DNA of 64,000 nt from assembly GCA_014871385.1 (NCBI GenBank), contig CM026426.1, positions 68,812,674 through 68,876,673 of the forward strand, given 5' to 3'. The notes under the pieces are model-generated. The model did no database searches and was not told the origin of the DNA. It saw only the letters and a program-made list of their open reading frames with translations. Of this stretch, positions 23,031 to 33,541 are shown piece after piece. The position numbers and the translations under genes are program-made. Each line of letters begins with the position of its first letter. Position 1 is the stretch's first letter. Source of the stretch: Ceratodon purpureus. Its lineage: Eukaryota; Streptophyta; Bryopsida; Pseudoditrichales; Ditrichaceae.

Positions 23031-24474
23031 GAAAAAAGGGTCGGATGAAGAGATTTATAAGAGATTTCTCTTGTAGGTCTCTCTTGAAGCGGTTGTCTTG
23101 TCTCTTGATTTTTAACGTGAAATTCGGGAACTTGGACTGTACAGACACGTTGGATTCGAGCTGCTGACGAGGATTACAGCCTGTCCTGTCGATGACACGG
23201 TGGAGACACTAGTAGGATTCCTGTCCAATGGGGCATATGCATAATGACGCAGAGTCATTTTTTTGTCATCTGGGACATGTAAAATGACGGGTACATTTTC
23301 AGAGAAATGTGGGTTGAACTGGAGCTGCGTGTCGCTTCGTGAGCATCCACGCAATAAAACCGTCGTGAAAAGTCGGAGCATAAATACTAGAGGCCGTTGC
23401 TTTCCCAATCGAAATCTACGTGCAGTGGAAAAAACAGCAGCATGTTCATTGGGGAGAAAAGGAATGTCCTGGTTTCTGCTCGTAGATTTAGTCTGGAATC
23501 TGCGCTTGTGGTCTCCTTTACCTACATCAGCTTTTATGGTACATTCTGGTCAGCACAGTTGGCGAACGTTTTTCGGACCAAAAGAAGCTCTCCTGAAACA
23601 TGACTGTCGTGTGTGGATACAAGAACAAACTCTGAAAATGTACATTTTGTAGATTAACCTGAAATACAGAAAGAGGGTGGCATTTGATTTTTTTCCTTAT
23701 TTTAATTTTTCCCCACATATAGAAATGAGAACTCACTATGCTCTGTTACACTAAATTTGTTAGAAATGGGTTATCCTTCTGTAGCATATGCATCATATTT
23801 CTCTAGAAAATAGCATCGAATTAAGTGTTAATGATTTTAAACAGTAAGCAGTAGTCACTACGAAGAGGACGACGTACAAAGTTGAATGGCAACGACCATA
23901 TCACTGGTATTCAAGAAATGAGCACTGCAAAACAATACGGAAGATATCATTGAGATAAACACAAACACTAATAGATTTAAATATTCTGTGTAGCATGTAC
24001 TACAGTAAATTCGCACCATTTGCCTGTCATAATCTGATTCGAGTACAAAAATAAATATTATTCTGTTTCTCAGCGTATAGTTGCCGAAAGCTTTATCTCC
24101 AACAAATTCGACAGTGACTCCTATTCAAGTACACTTCAATTTCCTCTTCTGTAGAATTTGTCTGCTGCGATTACCGTAACATCAGAAAGAAATGTCGTAG
24201 TACAACATTAGTATTTCTTCTTCGTCTCTAGCACATTGATATACATTATGACGTTCTCAAAAAGTAAACAAATAAACAAATAATTATCATATGTGCTCCA
24301 GATAAGAAAAGTGATTCATTGCACTTGAGTACACACTTCCTTTTACATTTCCATAAAACTTTCATGTCTGATATTCATGGAAACATATAAAAGTTCACCA
24401 ATTTCAGGGTATACAAATGCATGAAATATACGGTATAGCAATGGAAAGTATGGTTCGGAATTACCAAATTCGGA
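23031..24474. other. No gene seen
   Basis: AT-rich with only short, unconvincing frames. The minus-strand frame at 23112-23408 adjoins the kinase relic but has no recognisable kinase or lectin motif. No repeat structure was noticed. Confidence 0.4.
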
Positions 24475-25173
24475 TCAATTCGTCTTCAGGTCGCCCCCTT
24501 TGACACACTGCTCTTGTTCTCGCTCTTCTCTCCTCTTCATTACCTCAACGAATCTATTGTGGCGCAGTTTCCAGCGCTTCTTTTGATCTTCATTCGAGTA
24601 TGGTGAATTTAAGGAGTCAATGAAAATGCTGTGGAGATTTTCAGAAGATCCAAACTCGTTCTCATCTACTTCTGTTTGGCAAAGAAACTCCTCGATCGTT
24701 AACTTCATCAACTCTGTCTCTGGGTCGTTGTCCACATGCGCACAGTGCTCTACGTATCTTCTTAAAGTGTCTGAGTCGTATTCTGGTTCCTTCTCTGGCT
24801 TGTTACCATCCTGCGCAGACACAGAAACAAAACGCTTAGGAGGTGCACTTTTCCCCTCATCATCACCGTCTGATCTTACCTTGTCACCCATTTTCCTTTT
24901 TAAACGACGTCGCAACCTGAAATTGTGAGGATCAAACGCAGTTGGTTGAGTCTCTAGTAACTCATACTCGTATTCTGAAGAGGACTGAGATCCATTGCAA
25001 TCAACTTTCGACTCTCTGCCGTCTTTCTCCCCCTCAGACCGCGAAATGGAAGTCCCATCTCCAGTTGTTTTATCCGTCCCCTGTTCCACTACAGATATAT
25101 CTGTCGACTTAGGCAAAACCGGATGTCCTAACACATCGACATTGGAGTCCAAAGAATTGAACTCCCTCTCCAT
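24475..25173 (-). CDS. Unrecognised acidic protein, probably nuclear
   Basis: A 232-residue frame. The first 90 residues are Ser/Asp/Glu-rich. A strongly basic patch (FRLRRRLKRKMGDKVR) at about 105-120 could be a nuclear localisation signal. A C-terminal helical region, including RRYVEHCAHVDNDPETELMK and KKRWKLRHNRFVEVMKRR, ends at a stop at 24475-24477. An acceptor (AATTGCAG) lies about 22 bp upstream of the start codon, so untranslated or coding exons probably precede it. No domain can be named. It shares strand, composition and spacing style with the gene at 26458-27696, and both may be transposon accessory proteins or a lineage-specific host pair. Confidence 0.45.
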   Translation of the reverse strand: MEREFNSLDSNVDVLGHPVLPKSTDISVVEQGTDKTTGDGTSISRSEGEKDGRESKVDCNGSQSSSEYEYELLETQPTAFDPHNFRLRRRLKRKMGDKVRSDGDDEGKSAPPKRFVSVSAQDGNKPEKEPEYDSDTLRRYVEHCAHVDNDPETELMKLTIEEFLCQTEVDENEFGSSENLHSIFIDSLNSPYSNEDQKKRWKLRHNRFVEVMKRREEREQEQCVKGGDLKTN

Positions 25174-26457
25174 TCTTTATAACAAGGGAGAATCTGCAAT
25201 TACACGAAGAATAATAAGCGCATGAACAGATGAACACTCTAGACATCTCACCACTGGCAACAACAAAATGGCGATTTCATAGTCACGAATGCAGTTCTGT
25301 ACTCAACAAATACGCATGGTTCAAAACATTCTTCTTCCACTTAACTGTTGATATGCTACAGAAACAACAAGTGAAAATGACATAAACATGAAGTGGACAT
25401 ACTGACCTGTACAAAATGCATTGGTAGAAGTTTCGACTTTGTCCTCTGTATCTGGAAAGTCAATCTATTCTGCTCATTTGACGACGAAACATTCGTCTGA
25501 GAATAGAACATGATAATAAATCATGCGCTCAAGAGAACCATACTATTCTAATGAAAATAGAACTCGGCTAACCACGTCTCACTGTTTCAGAGACTATTAG
25601 TTTTTTTCTCATTTGTTACATACTTAAGGTTATTCCAAGTAAACATGGACTTATGACACGGGCAACATCCTCTTCCAACTGGGGAATCACAAGACGGTGA
25701 ATGCACATGAAAGGTCGACGACGAAGATAACAACGTCTCACAATCGTCCACTCATTTTATTTCAAACAGAAGTGATGACACTGTTCACCAATGATCTCGT
25801 TCTCTTACAGAGAGTTCAAGTCTTGGAATCATCAACAGATACTGCGCTTTTTTAAAGTGACGACGCTACTCAAAGTCTGAGAATTATGCATCTGTAGTCT
25901 TTACACAAAGAGAGGGAGAAAAAAAAAAAAAAAAAGAAGGAGAAGAAAACCAAACACACAGATTAACAATCCGTAGTACAGCCAGTAATGGGGACTTATG
26001 AATCCCTTCACAACATGCTGTCTAGTCTTGAAGGACAAGATACTTTCGACATTTAAAAGAGAACACCGGTGTATTCCCACGACTGTCTTCAACTGAAACC
26101 AAAGTGTTTGTTCATCTCAAAGTTGATGAGAAAAGTTTGATTAGTTTCTTTCTTTAATCATATTATCCATCTTAGTGAACCAACGAGCCCTTTCTTCACT
26201 ACTCCAGGTCTTCCGACACACATGTTAAACTAGGACTCATCCATGTATATTCCCTAGGAATACTTCATATCATCATCTTCACGCAGTGCCCTCGTCCCTC
26301 GCAAAAAAGTTTTGCTGCAAGTTTAATTTCAGATCACAGTGAGAATAATTAAATAATTACGGACAAGCAGAAGCGTATCAAACATAGCCAAAATTTGAAT
26401 GAATTAAGTGCGACAAATACAATCCACTTACTTCACAGTTGTCTTCTAGCCAAGCCA
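25174..26457. other. Spacer between two unrecognised genes
   Basis: AT-rich, with a poly-A run near 25920-25935. It may contain 5' leader exons and introns of the 24475-25173 gene (acceptor near 25196). No coding exon could be supported. Confidence 0.35.
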
Positions 26458-27696
26458 TCAGTCTTTAGTGGACCTCTCCTTCCCTTTGCCTTTGCGAATT
26501 GTGTTCTCATCTGTATCTCTCTCTGTTTCCGTTTCCTCCTGAGGTGGGCTTGTTGGTTCCTCAGTTGAAGAAATCATTATGCGCCCGATTGAGCCAGCAT
26601 ACTTCGGAGGATCCGACCAATTCAGAAGTTTCTTCTTCTTGGCCAGTGGTTCTTCACCATACCCATCATCAGCGAGGCTAACATCTGAAGCCCACTGGCT
26701 GATGTTCTTCACCCCGTCGACAGGCAATCCATTCATATACTCCCACTTTTGGAGGGGAGTATAGAGTCCGTACTTTGAAGAAACCATTCCCTCCGTAACG
26801 CTAGCTGGACGGAGAATGCGAGGTGCAGATCGCCTAATTCCACCTCCTCCGGGTGTTGATCCATGTTCATCGTTGGACTTTGTTTTGACAATATCCTCAT
26901 GTCTAGGAGCCAGATCTTCATCAGCTTCAGATTCGTTGGAGTCGTCGTTATCTTCATCGGATTCAGTTGCTGTGACCTTCCCACCGGACTTTCCAAGAAC
27001 GTTGACATCAACAATGTCTTTGGCATAGGCGGTATGTGCGTCTATATTGGCCAAGACTGCAACATATAGTACGGTGTTAGATCTTTTTCTTTGGTTGGGT
27101 CTACTGCATCCAAAAAAAAACCATGGAAATAGATTACAAACAAAGTAATCATTCAGCATTGATGTGATCATCTAACCTGCTTTACGGTTGTCGCAGAAGT
27201 TAAAAGTTCCCGCATACGTTTTCTTGCTAGGCTCGTTAACTCCCTCTGATTTATGCTCCAGCTCCATTTTCATTTTTTGGGCGGAATCAGTTTCGCTTTT
27301 CAATTCAGAAGGACCTCCGCCATGGAGGAGAACGTCGTTGTTTCCCATTGCTTTCTTTGCTACGTGAACCTGCATTGTTGTTTTTTCTACGCTCTCTTCG
27401 ACAGTCTCATCCGCAGGATGAGCAAGTGCTGCCGACGCCACCACAGTAATGGAATTTTCATTATCTATAAAAACTGATATACGAATAAGAGAATGCAGTG
27501 TTAGAATGGAGTACCGATTTGTTTACACTCCTGTTTTTGTTGAGGAGGAACTTTATTTGCATATACCTACCTCAAATTTCAATCAAATGACATTGTGCTT
27601 ACCTTCTTCGTTCTCCATTTCTTCTGATGGTGTTTTCCCAGGTTGGGTGGTATGGTGCGCCTGCATCTTCTCAAGATAGGAATGATCCCCTTCCAT
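26458..27696 (-). CDS. Unrecognised acidic nuclear-type protein, three exons
   Basis: Three exons join in phase: 27696-27603, 27473-27177 and 27056-26458, all with GT-AG introns, giving 329 residues. The protein is acidic overall, with a marked cluster ESDEDNDDSNESEADEDL in the middle. A basic segment GGGIRRSAPRILRPA follows, then a conserved-looking block (YGLYTPLQKWEYMNGLPVDG, ISQWASDVSLADDGYGEEP), a possible nuclear signal AKKKKLLNW, and a Lys/Arg-rich tail GKGKERSTKD. No family is recognised. The consistent splice phases and sustained reading make it a real or recently real gene. An acceptor lies just before the start codon (GCTTCAG), so an untranslated leader exon is likely upstream. Confidence 0.55.
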
Positions 27697-29503
27697 GGCC
27701 TCCTGAAGCACATATCAAAGTAAGTTATATTCCATTTCGCTACACATAACGGACGATGAAACCCTTCCATGATTTCGTACCCTTTCTTAGTATATCTTGT
27801 TGTTGTCGAATTCGTCAAAAGCTCTCATGTCAAATGCATACTATGTCCCCCGAACCAAGATAAAAAGGATGAAGACATTAGAGACCTACATCTTTGAATT
27901 AAATGTTGTTTCATTTAAATCGAACTCAATGCGACATGGTCTTCTGTGATGTGTTCTCTCAAACTAATCAAAGTTCATGCTGCGTAAGCTTCGCCCTCTA
28001 CCGCACACTCTAGATAGTTGGATAACTACTTCGATTGCAACTAACGCACTGTTTTCCAATACCATATCTACATGAACTACTCTGGCGCTCTCTGAATCCT
28101 AGCCTTATCTCCCTCTTCAACAACAATTTAAATATCAGACACAGAGCAAAATAATGTCTACAAAATGTAAACTCATTCTCTTGTTTCGTCTAAACATGCA
28201 TCAGAGTTAACAAAAGAATCTACGCGGTTGTGAAGCAAACAAATTTCTATACAACTCTCGTACCTAGAGAGATGCGAGGACCTCTTCAGCAAGACAATGA
28301 CGCTTCCTCGTATCCACACAGAAGCGAATTATGCGCCAACAGTACACTAAACTAATCCAGAAACAGTCGCCACCGAAATGAGAATGGCAACCAGAGAACA
28401 CTCTCCCGAACTTTAAGTAGTCATCGAACATGTACATATATTCAAAAAATGACGAAGAGTTTCTGCAGGGGATTACCATATGTAGTCAAAATGAACATTT
28501 TGAAGACGGCTGGGGTCGAAATCTTCTTATTATGCGCCATCCTCAAAAATCTTCACTCAAAGATAGATGTGTATGCAGTAATGATGCATCCTCCATGCCA
28601 CGTTCCCAAACCATGACATCTTTAGACCACTTCACCGGATTGATAAGACAAGTTACGCCCGAGATACACTCATGACGTCTCATCACCGGAAGATTTTATC
28701 TGCTTGTCACATCTGTCTTGTCAAAACCACTGTTCACTTAATCTCATCCAGTAAACGAATGTACTATGAAAAATGATTGAAAATCGGCTTCACCAGTCAG
28801 CATTCTGTTTGTACTAAACAAACGCAGCTCCTTAAAGAACTAAACCTTGCTTCAATTTTTCTAATATGTAATACACTTTGGTTCACGACAGATTATGATG
28901 AATTCCTTGTGATATATCTTGAGAACTAAACTATCATAAACATACGAAAATTATAGTTAGAAGATGCTTCTTAGGATGCCAGTGACTTCCAATTTCATCG
29001 TATGTTTTTTTCCGATACAGATTAAAAATCCTTTGAGGTATTATACATAAATGGATATATAAAAATCACAACTACTCTTCATTCTGAAGTACTCAAATGA
29101 ATAGTTCAAAACAAGTCGAGCTATGTTTGAGGGACACGCTTATTAATGAACCAAGACGGGGTTATACACTGGATATACGATTGCAAACATTAGATTATGA
29201 ACAACTTGTGAAGTATGAGCTATAGATGGTTGCTTGGTAATGACGATATTTTCAAACAATAAATTCTTCCATTTAGTAAGACCACAGACCAAAAATGACA
29301 TGGATTCCTATTCCATTACTCTTTGACGGATTCAGGTTGCAACATATGTGAATTGCCGAACAGTACCAAGATCAAAACAGAGTGTTAATTGAACCCATTA
29401 ATACAAACTGATACCAATACTTATAGATGTGCTAGATTGACCAGCAACTGTTAAAAATTTTGGACAACAAACTTTCTTCAATTACACATGTCGTTCTAAA
29501 GCA
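27697..29503. other. No gene seen
   Basis: AT-rich sequence upstream of the three-exon gene, probably holding its leader and promoter in the first few hundred bases. Short frames on both strands are not convincing. It ends sharply at the inverted repeat of the next element. Confidence 0.4.
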
Positions 29504-29540
29504 TTAGGTGCAAATTCAGGTCACAAAAAGGCCGTGTAAG
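29504..29540 (+). repeat. Left terminal inverted repeat of the 3.1-kb element
   Basis: TTAGGTGCAAA, then AGGCCGTGTAAGC after a less conserved spacer. It pairs with the complement of 32575-32611 over about 35 bp with a handful of mismatches. The dinucleotide TA at 29505-29506 is the probable target duplication. Confidence 0.8.
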
Positions 29541-32500
29541 CGGCACGTGAGAGAAAAAAACAGGCGCTGCCCGCGTACTTTACCTCGTGGCACCGGCTGT
29601 GCCACCGTGGTGCCAGCAACCGCCACAGGGGCTCAAACCAATGACCTCCGAGCGAGGCGTGTGGAGGGCACATCTACAGTGCCGGGTTGACAGCGGACTG
29701 GCGGAGCAAGGACCGGATCCCGAGCGGACTGCTCTTGTCAGCAAACTTTCTGCCAGCACTTTGAACGAGGAAATTATGAGTCCACCCACCTACCTCCCCC
29801 ACCGACAATGAGTGAGTGCCGAAGTTTTTGAACTATGTAGGGAGAGTGAGTGCAGCCAGCGGGTGTTCGGCGCTACGGGAGAAGCGACGCACTTGGGAGA
29901 TTGGTTGCAGCCAGCGGGAGTTGGGGCTGAGAGGATTCCAGCTGATTTGGGAGAGTGGGTGTGGGTTAGTGCGAAGGGAGAGACACGTGATTGTGGAAAT
30001 TCTGTGCCGGCAGCAAGAGTTAGCACTTGCTGGGAGTTGACGAGGTGATTTGGGGTTGTGGGTATTGTTCATGTAGCGAATTGTGCTTGAGTAGTTACTT
30101 GCTGAATCAAGGTGGAAGTGCGGCTTTCTTCGCTGTCAACTCAATGTGCCGTTTGCTGCCAGCGAGCTACAAAACTAGGTAATTTTTTTTTCAATATGAT
30201 CAATTTTTTTTTCTCAACCTGAAACGTGGCAACTGGCCAAATCTCCTGCTCTGATTGTACCGAGAAGTACCTCTCGTGGTCCACCTGAATGTTAGTGTCC
30301 AGAGCCCGATTCATCAACGTGATGCTAACACGTTCAAATTTCTTCACGTTAATAATCTCTGCCTCATCCAGCTTGAGGACAAATATCAACGGAGCCCCTT
30401 CCAACTCTGCAAGAATATCCCCACGTGAGAATGTTTCTGTAATGCAATCGAATTAGCTTCCTTTGTTAAAGACACACAATGCAGTTGCTGGCACCAAGCG
30501 AACATTCACCATTGCTGTCAACAATAGAAGAAGAGGATGCATACCTGACTCCGTGATGCCATAAAAGATCACCATGCTCTGCTGGACCACCTCAAGGTCC
30601 GTGAATAGCGAGTTTTTTTCATCTAAGACCACCTCTTTTCGCTGCTCCTCGGATTTTTTGGTTTTCTTTGACACTGCTGGCAGCTCCATCCTTCCCTCAG
30701 CGTGGTAGTACTGGCCAATGAATTGTGGCAAGTTTGCATTTAGCTCCTGCCGAAGCCTTCTGACGTGGTAGGGACTAGGTAGTATCTTGGATTTGGCATC
30801 CTTGGTCAAATCCCGAACTGGAGCCTTCACGGCTTGGTAAATTGCACCATAGCCGCGATAAGACACCCCTGCTTGGTCGCAGGCAGCAAGAATATTACTC
30901 GGCCCTACCCTTTTTCCAATTGCCTTGAGGACGTTACTAGCAATCTTTCTCTTAACATGCTCCATAGATGGCTGAGTTGCGAGGGTGAGACCTTCATGCC
31001 TAGTCAGTATCTTTGCTAACGCTACAGCAGTTACTGTTTGGGAGGCTTTATCCCCATGAAGTCGCTGCTTCTCATGGTTGACCCGGTTGTTGTCGTTGAC
31101 AGCATCCACGAGATGAGGTTGCAAATGCGTCCTAACGAGCTTCACTCTGCGTTTTGCCCACCCTGAACCATGATTCAATTCATGAATCCCCCTGAGCGGT
31201 CGAGCCCTACGTCGCATCCCCATAGGCGTGTCCTTCAAAGGGCTAGGCTCCTCCGGTAGGCGCTCACTTGCTTGCTGCCAGCGACGCACCTCGGTCTCCA
31301 AGCCCTGCACCGTCACCCTATGATTTCTCTCCATGCTGCTCATCTCGGTTCGAATAGTCTCCAATTCAACCCGCAATTGCATGCATGTATCCTCAATGTC
31401 CCTGTTATGGTCGAGCCTCTCTCTGCTGCCAGCAAGGTCGTCTCTCACCTTGCCGAGTTCTTCTTCTAAATGTCGGCACTGCATTTCCATCTCACGCCGT
31501 GTAGGTCCAATTTCATCAACAAGACCCAATCTGCGTGCATATCCATACAGACCTTGCTCTCCATGACATATGAATTCCAGGCAATCTCGAAGAGTTATGA
31601 ATGGAGGTGGCCTCCCTGTTCCTGGATCAACCGGGTAAATGCTGCCATCGACCCACAAGTCAATGTTTGTATCCCCGGCTGCCCTTCGTCCCGGAAATGT
31701 TGATGGGCAGTGTTGCTCGGATCTCATTGAACCTCTCCTAACAAGTGGTGCATAGCGTGCATCAAGCTCAGCATTAACACGGTAGCTTGAAGGCTCCACC
31801 CCTCGTGCTGCCATCGTGAGTCCAGAATTCCGAAGTAGTGATTCAAGCTCTCATGGCCCCTCCATCGACCTGGAAGTATGCATAGAATCGTTTGTAACAT
31901 TGCCATATACCCAAAACCGCAGAGTTCACAACAACCAAACCCTATACCATAGCCAGTCAAGGAAATTGCAGGATCAAATGAATAGCATGCAATGTACAAA
32001 TGCACGACCCAAAATTGTCATAGAGAAATTGACACTTACACAACCTCTTCAGTCCACGGCATGACGTGTTGCAAGAATACCCTTCGAATGCTTGCTGCTC
32101 GAATTTGTAACTACTGCCAACGCGTATCTGCACAATCATGCTCACTGGTTTAGTTCTCACAATTTCCCTTGACTCTCTCAAATTTCACCTGCGAATTGGA
32201 ACGTTAGTCCTGCAACACCAAAATTCTACGCATTCAACTTCGATTCACCCCATTCCTAGGTGGGGAGACCAACCTATTGTCGACCGAGCTCCATGGCTTC
32301 TTCCCGTTGTCGCAGCAAACTTCGAATCTTCAAACGGTTGACACCAATCTCCCGTCATCTCTCCTTCGAATTGGGCTTTAACTTCACTAAATGCGAGAAG
32401 GCGTGGTTCACCAAACAAGGCAGCCACCTCGGCGCCACTAGGCACACCGACCCGCCCCGCAACCCCTTCCCGAGACCATTAAGTTGCCCTATTAACTCTG

Positions 32501-32608
32501 CGGGCAGCGATCCTGGCACCCGCTGCCAGCGACAGTGCCGCATTTGGGCAGGGAGTTCACCTAGAAAGGGCAGGCTTACACGGCCTTATTTTGACCCCAT
32601 TTTGCACC
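29507..32608 (-). mobile_element. Unassigned 3.1-kb DNA transposon with TIRs
   Basis: The element starts GGTGCAAA and ends TTTGCACC, with about 34-bp inverted repeats sharing GGTGCAAA and AGGCCGTGTAAGC, and is flanked by TA on both sides (29505-29506, 32609-32610). Base composition is clearly more GC-rich than the surroundings. The exact octamer CTGCCAGC or its complement occurs at 29750, 30156, 30676, 31275, 31426 and 32523, and near matches (GCCAGCGGG, GCAGCCAGC) cluster close to both ends. It encodes one recognisable gene, a two-exon protein of unknown family (30141-31814). The region 31815-32608 has no coding frame I can support and probably holds the promoter and leader. The family is not one I can name; a truncated relative of a larger autonomous element is likely. 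Confidence 0.8.
30141..31814 (-). CDS. Element-encoded coiled-coil protein of unknown family
   Basis: Exons 31814-30545 and 30436-30141 join in phase (TCAG/GTATGC ... ATTACAG/AAACAT) to 521 residues. Residues about 1-95 are a globular-looking N-terminus (DLWVDGSIYPVDPGTGRPPP). About 105-190 form a heptad-rich coiled coil (RREMEMQCRHLEEELGKVRD). About 200-235 is basic (MRRRARPLRG, WAKRRVKLVRTHLQPH). A long helical domain follows, with ILAACDQAGVSYRGYGAIY and LPSPYHVRRLRQELN. The end, IFVLKLDEAEIINVKKFERV and YFSVQSEQEIWPVATF, looks like the opening of a further domain, but the frame soon runs through two A-rich tracts (KKKLIILKKK) and stops. I infer that the 3' half of a larger protein was deleted. 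The function is unknown; a DNA-binding or transposase role is plausible from context only. No catalytic triad could be assigned. Confidence 0.65.
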
Positions 32609-32611
32609 TAA
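32575..32611 (-). repeat. Right terminal inverted repeat of the 3.1-kb element
   Basis: GCTTACACGGCCT and TTTGCACCTAA mirror the left end. TA at 32609-32610 matches the TA at the left border. Confidence 0.8.
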
Positions 32612-32737
32612 TGAACTAAGTTATTTGACATTTCAAGGATTCTAAATAGTGGAAAAAAGATCACTTCTACAGTTGTAATGTTTAAAGAAAATTAAATGGA
32701 GAAGAAACAAAAACAAAGAAAAAGAAGGTAAAACAAA

Positions 32738-32768
<31 letters not shown>

Positions 32769-33541
32769 AACTTACAACAGTCATGGGGGATAGTATTATG
32801 AATATATATGACAGAAATGGAACTCTGACTCATACTTCAGAGAATAGTTATGAAGTAACCCATACAACTACATTATGAATGTCACATATCCCTGATTAAT
32901 GTATTTTAACTATAGTTTTGCATTCATCGTTTTACCCATCAGAAACCTTAGAACTCATTTCAGTTCTAGAGAGCGAATACAAATTTCTAGCAATTTTTAT
33001 GTTCATCGAAGCTACGCTAAGTCACCTGACATACTTATCTCTTTCACTTTCTAGACGGAAGTGTATATGAAATCAAACCATGTTCATTAATGGAAAAAAA
33101 AACATAAAAAAAAAAAAAAAAAAACGGAAGGACAAAAACAAGAAGACAGACTGTCGACTTATTTCAACTGTCGAAATATCGTTGGTAACATAGTTTTATA
33201 GTCTTAAGAGCTGTACTGGCCTGTGGTAAAACGTCAACTATTGCCAGCATAAACGTACTTCTTATCGGACAACCATCACCTAACATGAAGGACAAGGAAC
33301 ACAACGACTTAACCGAATGACATTGGCTTCTCAACTTATATCAGAAGAACGTAAAGTCAATTCATAATAGACTGAAATGACAAACAATTAAAACATAATC
33401 GGTTGCATCCTGTTAAGCAGCGCAAGGTACATACCTCAAAGGACCATGTCCATGTATGGTCTACTTTCTTCTACTTCCACTTCCGTCATCTGTGCGTTTC
33501 CTTTTCCTCTCCCCCCGTCCCAGCACTTGCTTTTCGAAGCT
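32612..33541. other. AT-rich spacer with A-runs
   Basis: Contains AAATAAA-type microsatellite near 32740-32770 and a poly-A run near 33105-33123. No gene is seen. I searched for a CACTA end of the following element and did not find one. Confidence 0.4.

Noticed and set aside
32600-33541. Search for a CACTA terminus left of the tnp2 gene
   Set aside because: No CACTA followed by a matching TAGTG beyond 44294 could be found, so the element ends are left open.
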